NCBI RefSeq assembly: GCF_017565645.3
Contig: NZ_CP086136.1
Location: 620,001 to 684,000, forward strand
Direction: 5' to 3'
DNA from: Bradyrhizobium barranii subsp. barranii
GTDB lineage: Bacteria > Pseudomonadota > Alphaproteobacteria > Rhizobiales > Xanthobacteraceae
Length of the DNA: 64,000 nt
Shown here: one piece after another, positions 16,344-24,695 of the stretch
How the letters are laid out: every line of letters begins with the position of its first letter
Position numbering within the stretch: the stretch's first letter is position 1
Translations under genes and position numbers: made by a program
The notes under the pieces: generated by a model
What the model saw: the letters and a program-made list of their open reading frames with translations, nothing else
Database searches by the model: none
Told to the model about the DNA's origin: nothing

Positions 16344-17146
16344 CCTACATCCAGCTTTCGTATGGCGATCTGGTCCTACCCGCGCTCCTTGTCGTCATGG
16401 ACGGCGTCTTCTCGCTTGTTCTCCGCCTCAAGCTTGAGAAGCAACTGGCCATTGCGACCGTGCGCATGGTGGTCCAGCTCGTCCTCGTCGGATACGTGCT
16501 GACCTTCCTGTTTGCCGCAGTGTCGCCGCTCTGGACCGCTCTCGCCGCCCTGATCATGGTCCTCTTCGCCTCGCGGGAGATCGTCGCGCGGCAGAAGCGG
16601 CGCCTTCCGGGCGTTTGGAAGTACGGTCTGGGCGCCGGATGCACGCTGCTCGCCGCCGGTACCGTCACAATGTTCGCGCTCCTGACGGAGCTACGCCCCG
16701 ATCCCTGGTATCATCCGCGCTATGCGCTGCCTTTGCTGGGCATGATGCTGGGCAACACCATGACCGGAATAAGCCTGGGCCTAGACGTGCTCACGAACAG
16801 CCTGGTGCGCGAACGAGCCGCGGTAGAAGCTTGTCTTGCGCTGGGCGGTACTCGACACCAAGCCCTGCTGCCTGTAGTACGGGACGCGTTGAGAAGCGGA
16901 TTCATGCCGATCATGAACAGCATGGCGGCGATCGGCGTTGTTTCTTTGCCAGGGATGATGACCGGTCAAATCCTCGCGGGCGTCGAACCAGTAGACGCCG
17001 TTAAATATCAGCTCTTAATCATGTTCTTGATCGCCGGTGGAACAGGATTGGGAACCCTGGCTGCAGTGATGGGGGGCGCTCGCCTGCTCACCGATCACCG
17101 ACATCGATTACGCCTCGATCGAATTCCCGCTGAAAAGTCCGCTTAA
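16340..17146 (+). CDS. fetB: UPF0014 / FetB-like ABC exporter permease
   Basis: 268 residues, about seven membrane helices. GTG start at 16340 overlaps the fetA TGA by four bases, so translation is coupled. Family marks: early IQLSYGDLVLPALLVVMDGVFSL, LASREIVARQKRRLPG-type loop, PLLGMMLGNTMTGISLGLDV, EACLALGGTRHQALLPVVRDALRSGFMPIMNSMAAIGVVSLPGMMTGQILAG. This is the classic FetB signature region. Predicted role: export of iron or another metal, powered by FetA, in a stress setting next to the superoxide dismutase operon. Confidence 0.85.
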   Translation: MTYIQLSYGDLVLPALLVVMDGVFSLVLRLKLEKQLAIATVRMVVQLVLVGYVLTFLFAAVSPLWTALAALIMVLFASREIVARQKRRLPGVWKYGLGAGCTLLAAGTVTMFALLTELRPDPWYHPRYALPLLGMMLGNTMTGISLGLDVLTNSLVRERAAVEACLALGGTRHQALLPVVRDALRSGFMPIMNSMAAIGVVSLPGMMTGQILAGVEPVDAVKYQLLIMFLIAGGTGLGTLAAVMGGARLLTDHRHRLRLDRIPAEKSA

Positions 17147-17168
17147 AAGCGCCGGTCATTCTCCCTGC

Positions 17169-17831
17169 CTATTGCGCTTCGCCGTAGGTGATTTGATCGA
17201 ACAGCGTCACGCTATCGGCTTTAGTCCACAGTCCGATCCTGCCGGCACCGGCGAAGGTTGAATCCTCGACCTCGAACAGTTGTTTGCCATTGAAGGAGAC
17301 GCGGAAGCGCGAGCCGCTGAAGTCGATACGCAGGCTGTGCCAGGTGTCGGCCGGAACCTTGACATTGGTTCCGTATCCTTCCTTGCGGCCGACGATGTCG
17401 AGCGGGCTTCGGACGCCGTTGACGGTCTTGTAGGGAACGACGTTGTCCTCGAGGGCATTGGCCCGGGTCACGTAGTAGTTGTTCGCGTCCTTTGCCCGCC
17501 AGACGATACCGGCGGCGCGGTCCTGCGATCCCGCGACGGCCTTGAATTTGATCTCGACAAAGCCGTCCTTGATGCTGCTGTCGTTCTTCAGCAGCAGCGG
17601 GTACGTCGCCCGGCCGGATTGCTTGAGCACCTTCGATCTAGACGGCGCCGTCTCGTCGCTTTCGACCGTCCATTTTGGGTCGCCCGATCCCGTGAGGGTC
17701 GAGGTCCAGCCCTCGGGGGCGGCGCCCGTCTGCGTGCTCTCGAAGCCGATGACATGATTCGACATGTCACTCACTCCAACGAAGAAAAGCATGGTTGCGA
17801 TGATGGCGCTGCAGCGTTGAAGGTGAGGCAT
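17169..17831 (-). CDS. Exported laminin-G/DUF1080-like protein (copy 1)
   Basis: 220 residues. Possible signal at the N-terminus (RCSAIIATMLFFVGVSD), although an internal ATG at 17765 with GGAGTG would give a leaderless version. The body is a concanavalin-like beta-sandwich: FVEIKFKAVAGSQDRAAGIV, RAKDANNYYVTRANALEDNV, TWHSLRIDFSGSRFRVSFNG, FAGAGRIGLWTKADSVTLFD. Such domains bind or cleave carbohydrate. It is the last gene of a four-gene operon, 33 bases after the superoxide dismutase fusion, and is a paralogue of the protein at 18853-19494. Confidence 0.78.
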   Translation of the reverse strand: MPHLQRCSAIIATMLFFVGVSDMSNHVIGFESTQTGAAPEGWTSTLTGSGDPKWTVESDETAPSRSKVLKQSGRATYPLLLKNDSSIKDGFVEIKFKAVAGSQDRAAGIVWRAKDANNYYVTRANALEDNVVPYKTVNGVRSPLDIVGRKEGYGTNVKVPADTWHSLRIDFSGSRFRVSFNGKQLFEVEDSTFAGAGRIGLWTKADSVTLFDQITYGEAQ

Positions 17832-17864
17832 TGGGCTGGTCCCCGCGCTATCGGGCCGACCGGG

Positions 17865-18821
17865 TCACTCGAAGAGTTTCACGGGGCCCTTGATTGCCTT
17901 CCAAGCGTAATGTCCGCCCGCCATATAGCGGGCATCAAATCCCGCCTTGCGTAGTGCCGAAGCCGTCTGACACCCGATGTGGAAGCCGTAGACGCAGAAC
18001 GTGACGACGGGTTCGGTCTTCGACAGGGTACCAATCCAGTCGTCGAGCCGTTCGGGATCGCGCCATACGGCTCCGTCCATGATGTCCTGGGCTTTCGCGG
18101 TGTAGTGCTTCGGGCGCGTATCGATGATCTGAACCGGCGTCCCCGACTTCATCATCTCCCGGACTTCCTCAACGGAGATCGCTGGCACGTCGCCAAACTC
18201 CTTTTGCTCGAGCGGGCGCGGAGGCGCGACCTTGATGGCATCCTCATAACGCTGCTTCACGGCGGACCAATCGATGTTGCGCATGAAGGCCGCGATGTAG
18301 GCGCCGGCGTTCGCGCCGAATTCCAGGTGGAAAGCGTGCTCGTACATATCGAGGGCGAGGATCGGGACGCCGCCAGCGATGCTTTGACTGTGTTCCGACG
18401 CGATCTGATTGATGAGCCGTCCGTCGCGCGGAACGTAGGTCAGCAGCACCCAGCCCGAGCCGCCGGCCAGTGCGGACGCGATGCCGACGAACTCCTGGCG
18501 CCAGCGATCCACCGATCCGAAATCCTTTGCGATGGCGCTTGCGAGGTCGTCCGGCACCACGCGTCCGTCGCCGCCGAGGCTCGCAAAATACAATTCGTGC
18601 AGAAGCGTCGAGTTGAGCGCGACAATCTCGTCGCGCTTCAGCCGGGCGAGGGTCGGGTTGGGGGCGTCGCCGAGATCGAGGAGCTCGATCTCCTCAGAAA
18701 TGATGTTCAAGCGATTGAGGGCCCCGCCGTAGTTGTTTTCGTAGTGGCTTTCAATGAGGCGAGCGGAGATCCCGTTCAACGTCCAGGGACGACAGTGAAG
18801 CGGTGCCAGTTGGTAGCGCAT
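17865..18821 (-). CDS. Superoxide dismutase (Fe/Mn)-rhodanese fusion protein
   Basis: 318 residues. Residues 1-195 are an Fe/Mn superoxide dismutase domain with all four metal ligands: His26 (ESHYENN), His75 (TLLHELYF), Asp158 and His162 (ALDMYEHAFH). In canonical enzymes His30 and Tyr34 gate the active site; here an ungapped count gives Asn30 and Ala34. Residues 210-318 are a rhodanese domain with catalytic Cys276 in the loop CVYGFHIG. No signal peptide, so it is cytoplasmic. AAAGGAG ribosome site at 18821. It sits between two related beta-sandwich proteins in one operon. Combining superoxide chemistry with sulfane-sulfur transfer suggests a reactive-oxygen/reactive-sulfur defence; whether the dismutase is active is uncertain. 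Confidence 0.9.
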   Translation of the reverse strand: MRYQLAPLHCRPWTLNGISARLIESHYENNYGGALNRLNIISEEIELLDLGDAPNPTLARLKRDEIVALNSTLLHELYFASLGGDGRVVPDDLASAIAKDFGSVDRWRQEFVGIASALAGGSGWVLLTYVPRDGRLINQIASEHSQSIAGGVPILALDMYEHAFHLEFGANAGAYIAAFMRNIDWSAVKQRYEDAIKVAPPRPLEQKEFGDVPAISVEEVREMMKSGTPVQIIDTRPKHYTAKAQDIMDGAVWRDPERLDDWIGTLSKTEPVVTFCVYGFHIGCQTASALRKAGFDARYMAGGHYAWKAIKGPVKLFE

Positions 18822-18852
18822 CGTAAACTCCTTTGGTCGTCTGGGTTTCCAG

Positions 18853-19494
18853 CTAATGGAGGGATGAGACTTGGAGGCTTTCGAACAGGGTCGTGCTGTC
18901 GGCCTGGGTCCAAAGGCCGACCTTGCCGGGTGGGCCCGGAAATCTTCTGTCGGTCGCGACAAAAAGCTCCTTGCCGTCGAAAAATACCGTGAAGCGGTCC
19001 TCGCTCGCCGCGATACCAAGTGTATGCCGCGCCTCGCCCGACACGCCGATGTCCATGCTTCCGAGCACCTCGCGCCGTCCGGCGGCGATGCGGTACAGGG
19101 TGACGCTATTCTCGATCGCGTCAGCGCGTACGGCGTAGTGGTCGTCAGGCGATCTGAACCGAACGACCAGACCGGCCGCGGGGTCGTTCTTGCCGTTGGT
19201 CAGGAAGCGCGTCGACGCGTAGACGTCACGTCCGGAGAAGTGCCGGTAAAAGGCGAACGCTAGGCGGCTTTCGCTTGGCTCGGATGCGGTCCGCGCCAAT
19301 CCTCGACCGGCGTCGTCATCAATGATCGACCATTTCGGCGGACCCCCGTCGCCTAAGGCGCCAAAATCAAAATCGGCAAGCCGTTCTGACGTATCGAATG
19401 TGACCGTATCGGCCGAAGGATGCGATGCCGTCGGTCCACACGCAAACAAGAGCATGCAGATCGGGAGCAGGCAGGGGAAATAGCGCGTCCTCAC
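18853..19494 (-). CDS. Exported laminin-G/DUF1080-like protein (copy 2), possible lipoprotein
   Basis: 213 residues. N-terminus MRTRYFPCLLPICMLLFACG looks like a lipoprotein signal (LLFAC lipobox, Cys19). The body matches copy 1: DVYASTRFLTNGKNDPAAGL, RSPDDHYAVRADAIENSVTL, FTVFFDGKELFVATDRRFPG, GKVGLWTQADSTTLFESL. GTG start at 19494 overlaps the stop of the upstream gene (GTGA), so translation is coupled. The SOD-rhodanese gene follows 31 bases later. Likely an outer-membrane-anchored or periplasmic binding protein. Confidence 0.78.
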   Translation of the reverse strand: MRTRYFPCLLPICMLLFACGPTASHPSADTVTFDTSERLADFDFGALGDGGPPKWSIIDDDAGRGLARTASEPSESRLAFAFYRHFSGRDVYASTRFLTNGKNDPAAGLVVRFRSPDDHYAVRADAIENSVTLYRIAAGRREVLGSMDIGVSGEARHTLGIAASEDRFTVFFDGKELFVATDRRFPGPPGKVGLWTQADSTTLFESLQVSSLH

Positions 19495-19739
19495 GGCTTT
19501 GCGCTCCCTACGGGAAGCGTTACCGGTTCGGAATGTTGTTCGAAATCGGCAAGCTCCATTGCGCGCAGCGCGATCAGGAACCCGTCGCGTACTTCTGTCT
19601 TATTGCGGTAGTAGGCGGCTGAGCACTCGGCAGATTTCGTCAACGCCGTTTGCGGCGGATCGTCATCTGCAGACGTCCGCTCAGAAGCAGACGGCAGAAG
19701 AAAGTCATTGGTAGGAATGGGAGGCCAGTTTTCGTCCAT
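19491..19739 (-). CDS. Small protein of unknown function, first in the SOD-rhodanese operon
   Basis: 82 residues beginning MDENWPPIPTNDFLLPSASE and ending LPVGSAKP. It has a central helical part (TEVRDGFLIALRAMELADFE). No signal peptide or known motif. ATG at 19739 has GAGGA upstream. Its stop overlaps the GTG of the next gene, which is strong evidence that it is translated. Function unknown; operon position suggests a role with the beta-sandwich proteins. Confidence 0.6.
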   Translation of the reverse strand: MDENWPPIPTNDFLLPSASERTSADDDPPQTALTKSAECSAAYYRNKTEVRDGFLIALRAMELADFEQHSEPVTLPVGSAKP

Positions 19740-20859
19740 GTGTGCAATTCCTCGACAAGTCGAGCGATGCACAGTTCTTGGACCGGAGCCTCAAGGGGAG
19801 ACTGCATTTCCCCTAGGCACTTCATAATTCAGCGAGGTGAGAAATGCAATATGCGGCGATCGGCACCGTGATCGCCTGCGGTCGGCGCGGGGATGAGCGC
19901 GAACCTCTTGAATATCCTTTCGCGGATTCGTCATGGGAAACCGTTATTCGGCGGCGGCCCAGCCGCGCCAACGCCGGCCTCGCCGGAGGCGCTCTCAGCG
20001 GCCCATCAGGGGCTGCCATCACGATAGTGACTGGCAGCGGCAGTCTGAATCCTTCGACGGTAACGGAGACTGTCGTCATCCACGCCTGACGGGAGCTATC
20101 GCGGGCGGGATCATCGCGTTGGCCGTCGGCTTCCTTGCAGAAGCGTTCTCGAAGGCCCTCCGAGGGGTTGAGTGTGACCACGTAACCTCTAAAAAGTGTT
20201 CTAAGACGGCGACTTCGAACGCCTCGAAATCGACCGAGATTGAAGGCCGAATCGGCCGACCAGGTGGTACACAGCGGTGGTCACAAAACTCGGCCGGGCG
20301 TTATAGAAATCCTTATTTTTCGGCGGTTTTCGCGAATTCGCGGCATCGGGGAAGGGAGTCCCACTATCTCAACCACCGTCTGGTGTCGGAGCCCCACAAC
20401 GGACGCGTGTTCTTCGACCGGCTGGGGCGGCCGGGGCCGAAGCATGGCTGCACCGGCAATCGAGGCGAGCCGCAGCGAACAACCTGGCCGTCAACCGACG
20501 GCCAGGCGCCGCAGGATTCGGCCTGGCGCGAAGAGGGCCGGAGCGCTTTGCTCTCGCCGCGAGTAGCTCCGGGCGTCGAACGCTCCGGCATTCGGGGTGA
20601 CTGCGCGACAGGCTTCGTAGACCTGGTGCTGCCGCGCGGCACGACCGCGAGACCCCGATCCTGTGCTGCGGCCGATCCTGCCCGATCTTCACGAAGCGAC
20701 GTTCCTCGTTTCCGACCACTCTTCCACCGATCAGCGCTAGGCAACATCTGGAAGCCGCGTTCGAACGCGGCGACCTCGACGCCGCCTTCGATCTGATGGT
20801 GCTTGCGCTGTTGCGCGCCTGAGTTCGTCGAGACCACGACTGACGCCGCGCGACGCAAC
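19740..20859. other. 1.1-kb stretch with no convincing gene, possibly eroded
   Basis: An 81-codon forward frame at 19844 (MQYAAIGTVIACGRRGD...) has a fair ribosome site but no recognisable protein. Near the right end, forward frames carry protein-like ends such as PDLHEATFLVSDHSSTDQR (stop at about 20740) and, in another frame, RQHLEAAFERGDLDAAFDLM continuing to a stop at about 20822. The switch between frames suggests broken genes. No repeat boundary or transposase was seen. Confidence 0.4.
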
Positions 20860-21573
20860 TTACAGAGAATCCGGCGAGATGGTCCAAACCGCCGTATGCT
20901 TGATCTCGGCGTCTTCTAGGTCGCGGGTCACCGGTACGCGATAGTCGGCGAGTCGAACGAGTTTTGCCTTCGGAAGGAAAGTACGGCCGGGGTCGCCGAT
21001 CAAGATGGTCGCGCCGGCGCGCGCATGGTCGGCCAGAAATGCGAAGGCACGCGCGGCGGTGTCCCGCTCATAGAAAATGTCGCCCGCGAGGATGGTCTGC
21101 CATCGTTCATTTGGTTGGGTGTCCAGCACGTCCTTGCCGCACGACGTGAGGTGGACCTGGTTGACCTCCGCATTGAGTTCGGCCGCCGCGATCGCGAAGG
21201 CGTCGATGTCGGACACGGTCACCCCGACCGCGCCCGCCTTCATCGCCGCGATGCCGACCAGTCCGGAGCCAGAAGCGATGTCGAGCACGCGCCGACCCCG
21301 CACGGTATCGGGATGATCGAGCAGGTAGCGCGCCAGCGCTTGACCGCCCGCCCAGGCAAAGGCCCAGAAGGGCGGGGGAAGGCCGGCCTCGTTGAGCTCG
21401 TTCTCGGTCTGCTGCCAGAGCGGCAAGGATTCATCGGCGAGGAAGACCGCGATTTCCGGCACCAGCGGCACCGACCGCAGCCGGGTGTTGGCTCGGATGA
21501 AGGATTGGGGGTCGGAAATGGTCGTGGCTGTCAAGGCGGGCCGTCGCTGTCTCGGTCCCCTGATGACTAGCAC
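20860..21573 (-). CDS. Class I SAM-dependent protein methyltransferase (ETF-beta lysine methyltransferase-like)
   Basis: 237 residues. N-terminal LPLWQQTENELNEAGLPPPF and FWAFAWAGGQALARYLLDHP lead into the SAM motif VLDIASGSGLVGIAAMKAGA (motif I), an acidic VTVSDIDAFAI (motif II), and ILAGDIFYE (the D-x-F-Y-E motif of the METTL20/prmA-like lysine methyltransferases). Likely methylates a protein such as electron-transfer flavoprotein; the target cannot be read from the sequence. GTG at 21573 is used; a TTG at 21534 is an alternative. It lies between the recombinase and the gene-poor stretch. Confidence 0.82.
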   Translation of the reverse strand: MLVIRGPRQRRPALTATTISDPQSFIRANTRLRSVPLVPEIAVFLADESLPLWQQTENELNEAGLPPPFWAFAWAGGQALARYLLDHPDTVRGRRVLDIASGSGLVGIAAMKAGAVGVTVSDIDAFAIAAAELNAEVNQVHLTSCGKDVLDTQPNERWQTILAGDIFYERDTAARAFAFLADHARAGATILIGDPGRTFLPKAKLVRLADYRVPVTRDLEDAEIKHTAVWTISPDSL

Positions 21574-21652
21574 GAACCGTCTCGCGCCGCGAAGGCGGAC
21601 GCAGAGCGGCTGCGTCCCGGGTCTTGCCCAAGCATGCTTTGTCGCTGGGCCG

Positions 21653-23296
21653 TCAGGCGGCCGTGCGCCGAGCCGCCCTTTCGGCTTTGTCCGCGGCGAT
21701 CTGCTGCGGTGAGCGCCTCGTCCGCTTGAGAGCCGCCTGCGGCTGCTTCAAGGCAGGGACCTTGAACCTGGGGAATAGTGCCAGCTCCTTCGCAAGCACA
21801 GGCACCTTTCGTTTGCCGTACCGCGCCCCCGTCCCGCTCTTGCTTTCGTGGCCGCACATGTAGTCGCACAACTCCGGCTTCATCTTCGTCCCGCGCACGA
21901 TTTCGCGCCAGAGGTGGCGCCAGCCGTGATTGGGCTGTACGCCCGTGATCTTGAGCGTATCGCGCACCCAATCGCCCAACCGCTCGGCCACCTTCTGCCA
22001 TTGGGGATTGGCTCCCTTTCCTCCGCGGGCGCGGTCGGGATCGTAGAACAGCGGCTTGTCGAGCTTGCGGCGTGCTTCGACGTAGACCATGAACTTCTGG
22101 TCGAGCAGATGCTTGTGGACCGGCACGCGGCGCAGCCGCTTTCCTTTCGTAATCTCGGGTCTCAGCACGAAGCACCAATGACCGAGAATCTGCTGGACGT
22201 CGGACGGCAAAAGCGAGGTGATTTCGTTGACGCGGGCACCGGTGTAGGCGCAGATCCAAGGCACCCAGCGCCTGGCCGCCCTCATCTCGGCGGAGGTCAG
22301 GTGCGACGGCGTCGCGACCGTCGCCGACAGGATCGTGAGCGCCTGGTCCGGATCGAAGCCCCGCTCGTCGTCCTCCTTCCAGGCCTTGACGCCCTCGACC
22401 TTGATCCCCGCAAACGGATTGATCTCGAGCCGCAGCGCATTGAGCATGTGGGTGGCTACCGACCGTGGCGCCGCCAGCCAGACGTCGCGTACGGCCTTCG
22501 GAGCGATACCCTGGGAGATCATGTAGTCGCGCCAGCGCACCGCGTCCTGCGGCGTCACCCGCGCGAGGTCCCGGTGCTTGATCCATTCGATGAAACGCTC
22601 GATGACCGGCCGCCAGCGCTTGGCCGTCGGCCCGTCGAGGCCGCCCTTGATACGTGGCTGGCTGCAGTAGAGCTCGAAGGCCTCCATGATGTCGACCTTG
22701 GGCTTCGTCCTCGTCTTGGGCAGTTCGCCGAGTTTTGCGCTCTCCTTGTAGTCGCCCTTCGAGGCGCGGAAGACGTCGCCGTAGGCACCCTTCCTCGCTT
22801 CGGCGAGAAGGGGCTTCAGCTTTTCGACCTGAGCCTCGGCCGGCGACCCTCCAAGTTCACGGGTCAGGACCTCGCGCGCCCAGTGATCGAGAGCCTCTTC
22901 GGCTCCCGGATCGTCGTCGTTTTCCGTGAGGGCGAGCCACCTCAGGGCGCCGAATCCCGTGCCGGGCTCGGCGATGTGGGCGTCGCGGATCCGGACGTGC
23001 GTCTCGCGCTGGATCGCGAACAGGTCCTGATGCGCCAAACCCACTTGGGGGGCCTTCGGTCCTCGCTTCGCCTCCAGCGCCAGAAGTTCCCATTCGCGCT
23101 CCAGCTCGACGGAGGCGACCGCGATCCTGGCGTTGGCGGTCCGTCGGTCTGTGGTCTTCAGGGACCGCCAGACCTCGGTCTTGCCGACCAGGGCGCGGTA
23201 CTTTTTCGGGACCTTCTTCCGGATCCAGTAGACGTTCTGCTCGTTGCCGCTGGCCTTCGTGGGCCGGAAAGGGGTCGGCATTCTGGTCGTTCCCAT
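21653..23296 (-). CDS. Tyrosine recombinase / integrase
   Basis: 547 residues. N-terminal DUF6538-like module (VYWIRKKVPKKYRALVGKTE), SAM-like core-binding region around residues 215-300, then the catalytic domain with Arg in YTGARVNEI (~350), His-x-x-Arg in HGWRHLWRE (~457), His in CGHESKSG and the nucleophile Tyr in GARYGKRK (~492). All catalytic positions are present. It catalyses site-specific integration and excision. It starts about 90 bases from the tRNA-like fragment at 23385-23411, the usual arrangement of an integrase beside its attachment site, and marks the right end of the presumed island. Confidence 0.92.
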   Translation of the reverse strand: MGTTRMPTPFRPTKASGNEQNVYWIRKKVPKKYRALVGKTEVWRSLKTTDRRTANARIAVASVELEREWELLALEAKRGPKAPQVGLAHQDLFAIQRETHVRIRDAHIAEPGTGFGALRWLALTENDDDPGAEEALDHWAREVLTRELGGSPAEAQVEKLKPLLAEARKGAYGDVFRASKGDYKESAKLGELPKTRTKPKVDIMEAFELYCSQPRIKGGLDGPTAKRWRPVIERFIEWIKHRDLARVTPQDAVRWRDYMISQGIAPKAVRDVWLAAPRSVATHMLNALRLEINPFAGIKVEGVKAWKEDDERGFDPDQALTILSATVATPSHLTSAEMRAARRWVPWICAYTGARVNEITSLLPSDVQQILGHWCFVLRPEITKGKRLRRVPVHKHLLDQKFMVYVEARRKLDKPLFYDPDRARGGKGANPQWQKVAERLGDWVRDTLKITGVQPNHGWRHLWREIVRGTKMKPELCDYMCGHESKSGTGARYGKRKVPVLAKELALFPRFKVPALKQPQAALKRTRRSPQQIAADKAERAARRTAA

Positions 23297-23384
23297 TGGT
23301 GTAGACCCTCGGTGTAGAACCGACGGCTCAAGGAACGCCCAAAAACACTGATAAACTTGTATTTACCGGGGATTTTCGCACACG

Positions 23385-23411
23385 CGGGGGAGAGTCCCTC
23401 CCTCTCCGCCA
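23385..23411 (+). other. Probable attachment site: 3' end of a tRNA-Ser gene
   Basis: CCCTCCCTCTCCGCCA (23396-23411) resembles the terminal T-arm, acceptor stem and CCA of bacterial tRNA-Ser genes, but no 5' tRNA part precedes it. A small hairpin (GGCTTT-GAG-AAAGCC, 23421-23435) follows, like a tRNA terminator. An isolated tRNA 3' end next to a tyrosine recombinase is the signature of one island end (att). The intact tRNA would lie at the other end, outside this window. Confidence 0.5.
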
Positions 23412-23575
23412 TATCAAAACGGCTTTGAGAAAGCCCCGTCAAAGACAGCCTCTCTGCGTCGCGGCAGCCTCTGGTGTCGTCCCCGGGGGACCATAATCTG
23501 ACACCGCACTTGCGACCGGCCGCCAAGCTTCTCCACAATGGCCCCCTAGCGAGGGCCCGGTCGAGGATCTGACGG

Positions 23576-24529
23576 ATGACGGCCAAAATCGATCTCCTCA
23601 CGTTGCAGCTCTTCGTGGCGATCGTCGAGGAGCAGAGTATCGCGAAGGCGGCGGAGAAGAAGAACATCGCGGCGTCCGCGGTCAGCCGCCGCGTCTCGGA
23701 TATCGAGGACCTGTTCCAGGTCGAGCTGCTGCATCGCCATTCGAAAGGGATCGAGCCGACACCTGCCGGGTTCGCCCTGCTCGAGCATGCCCGCATCATC
23801 CTCGGCAACCTCAGCAAGCTCGAGAGCGAGCTGACCGGATACCGGCAGGGCAAGCGCGGGCTGATCCGGATCTGTGCCAACAAATCCGCGATCCTCGAAG
23901 CCCTGGCGGACGAGCTCAGCCTGTTCCTGGAGCGGCATCCGCTGGTCCACATCGACATCGAGGAGGATCTCAGCCCCGCGATCGTGCGCGCGGTGGTGGA
24001 GAACCGGGCCGACATCGGCATTTATGGCGGCAACATCGACGGACAGGATCTGGAGTTGCTGTCCTATCGCAGCGACAGCCTGGTCGCGCTGGTCACGCGC
24101 GACCACCCGCTGGCGTGCCGCGGCAGCGTTCGCTTCCGCGAGCTGGTTGATTTCGACTTCGTCAGCCTGGAGAAGGGCAGCTCGATCGAGACGCTGTGCG
24201 TCAGGGCCGCCGCGGCACTCGGGCAGCACCTCAAGGTGCGAATCCGCGTCAGCAGTTTCGATGCGCTGTTCCGCGTCGTCGATGCGCGGATGGGGGTCGG
24301 CATCGTGCCGCTGGAGATCGTTCGCGACCGCTACGGCGTCGACAGCCTCGTCACCGTCCCGCTCGACGAGTCCTGGGCGCGCCGCGACCTGGTCATCGGC
24401 GTGCGCGATTACAAGTCGTTGCCCTCGGTCACGAAGCTGCTGGTGGAGCATTTGCGGACCCATGATGATGCGCGTCTCACCACAGGCGGTGTCTCCGACC
24501 GGCTGACGGTCGTGCGCGGCCGAAGCTAG
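23576..24529 (+). CDS. LysR-family transcription regulator
   Basis: 317 residues. N-terminal winged helix at ~7-66 (LQLFVAIVEEQSIAKAAEKK...VSRRVSDIEDLFQVELLHRH), linker helix, then the periplasmic-binding-like effector domain (90-300) with ADIGIYGG and VGIVPLEIV. It regulates a neighbouring catabolic operon in response to a metabolite. The gene reads toward the leuC-like gene 167 bases downstream rather than away from it, which is less usual for LysR genes. It is the first intact gene to the right of the integration site. Confidence 0.9.
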   Translation: MTAKIDLLTLQLFVAIVEEQSIAKAAEKKNIAASAVSRRVSDIEDLFQVELLHRHSKGIEPTPAGFALLEHARIILGNLSKLESELTGYRQGKRGLIRICANKSAILEALADELSLFLERHPLVHIDIEEDLSPAIVRAVVENRADIGIYGGNIDGQDLELLSYRSDSLVALVTRDHPLACRGSVRFRELVDFDFVSLEKGSSIETLCVRAAAALGQHLKVRIRVSSFDALFRVVDARMGVGIVPLEIVRDRYGVDSLVTVPLDESWARRDLVIGVRDYKSLPSVTKLLVEHLRTHDDARLTTGGVSDRLTVVRGRS

Positions 24530-24695
24530 CCTCGCTCGTGCGAGAGGCCCGCCATCGCCGGCCGCGATGGCGGGTTGCCCAACCGTCACTGCACATTTCT
24601 GCGACGGACTTCTATCCTGCTTTCCAAGGTCGCTGCCGGTCGGCATGATCGGCGGCAACACGGCACATCAGATGCCGAACAGGGGAGGACGGATC

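Noticed and set aside
19844..20089. 81-codon forward frame in the gene-poor stretch
   Set aside because: Fair ribosome site but the product resembles nothing and contains frame-shadow composition; kept only as a note.
21848..23317. 489-codon forward frame opposite the integrase
   Set aside because: The reverse strand encodes a complete tyrosine recombinase with all catalytic residues; the forward product has no domain.
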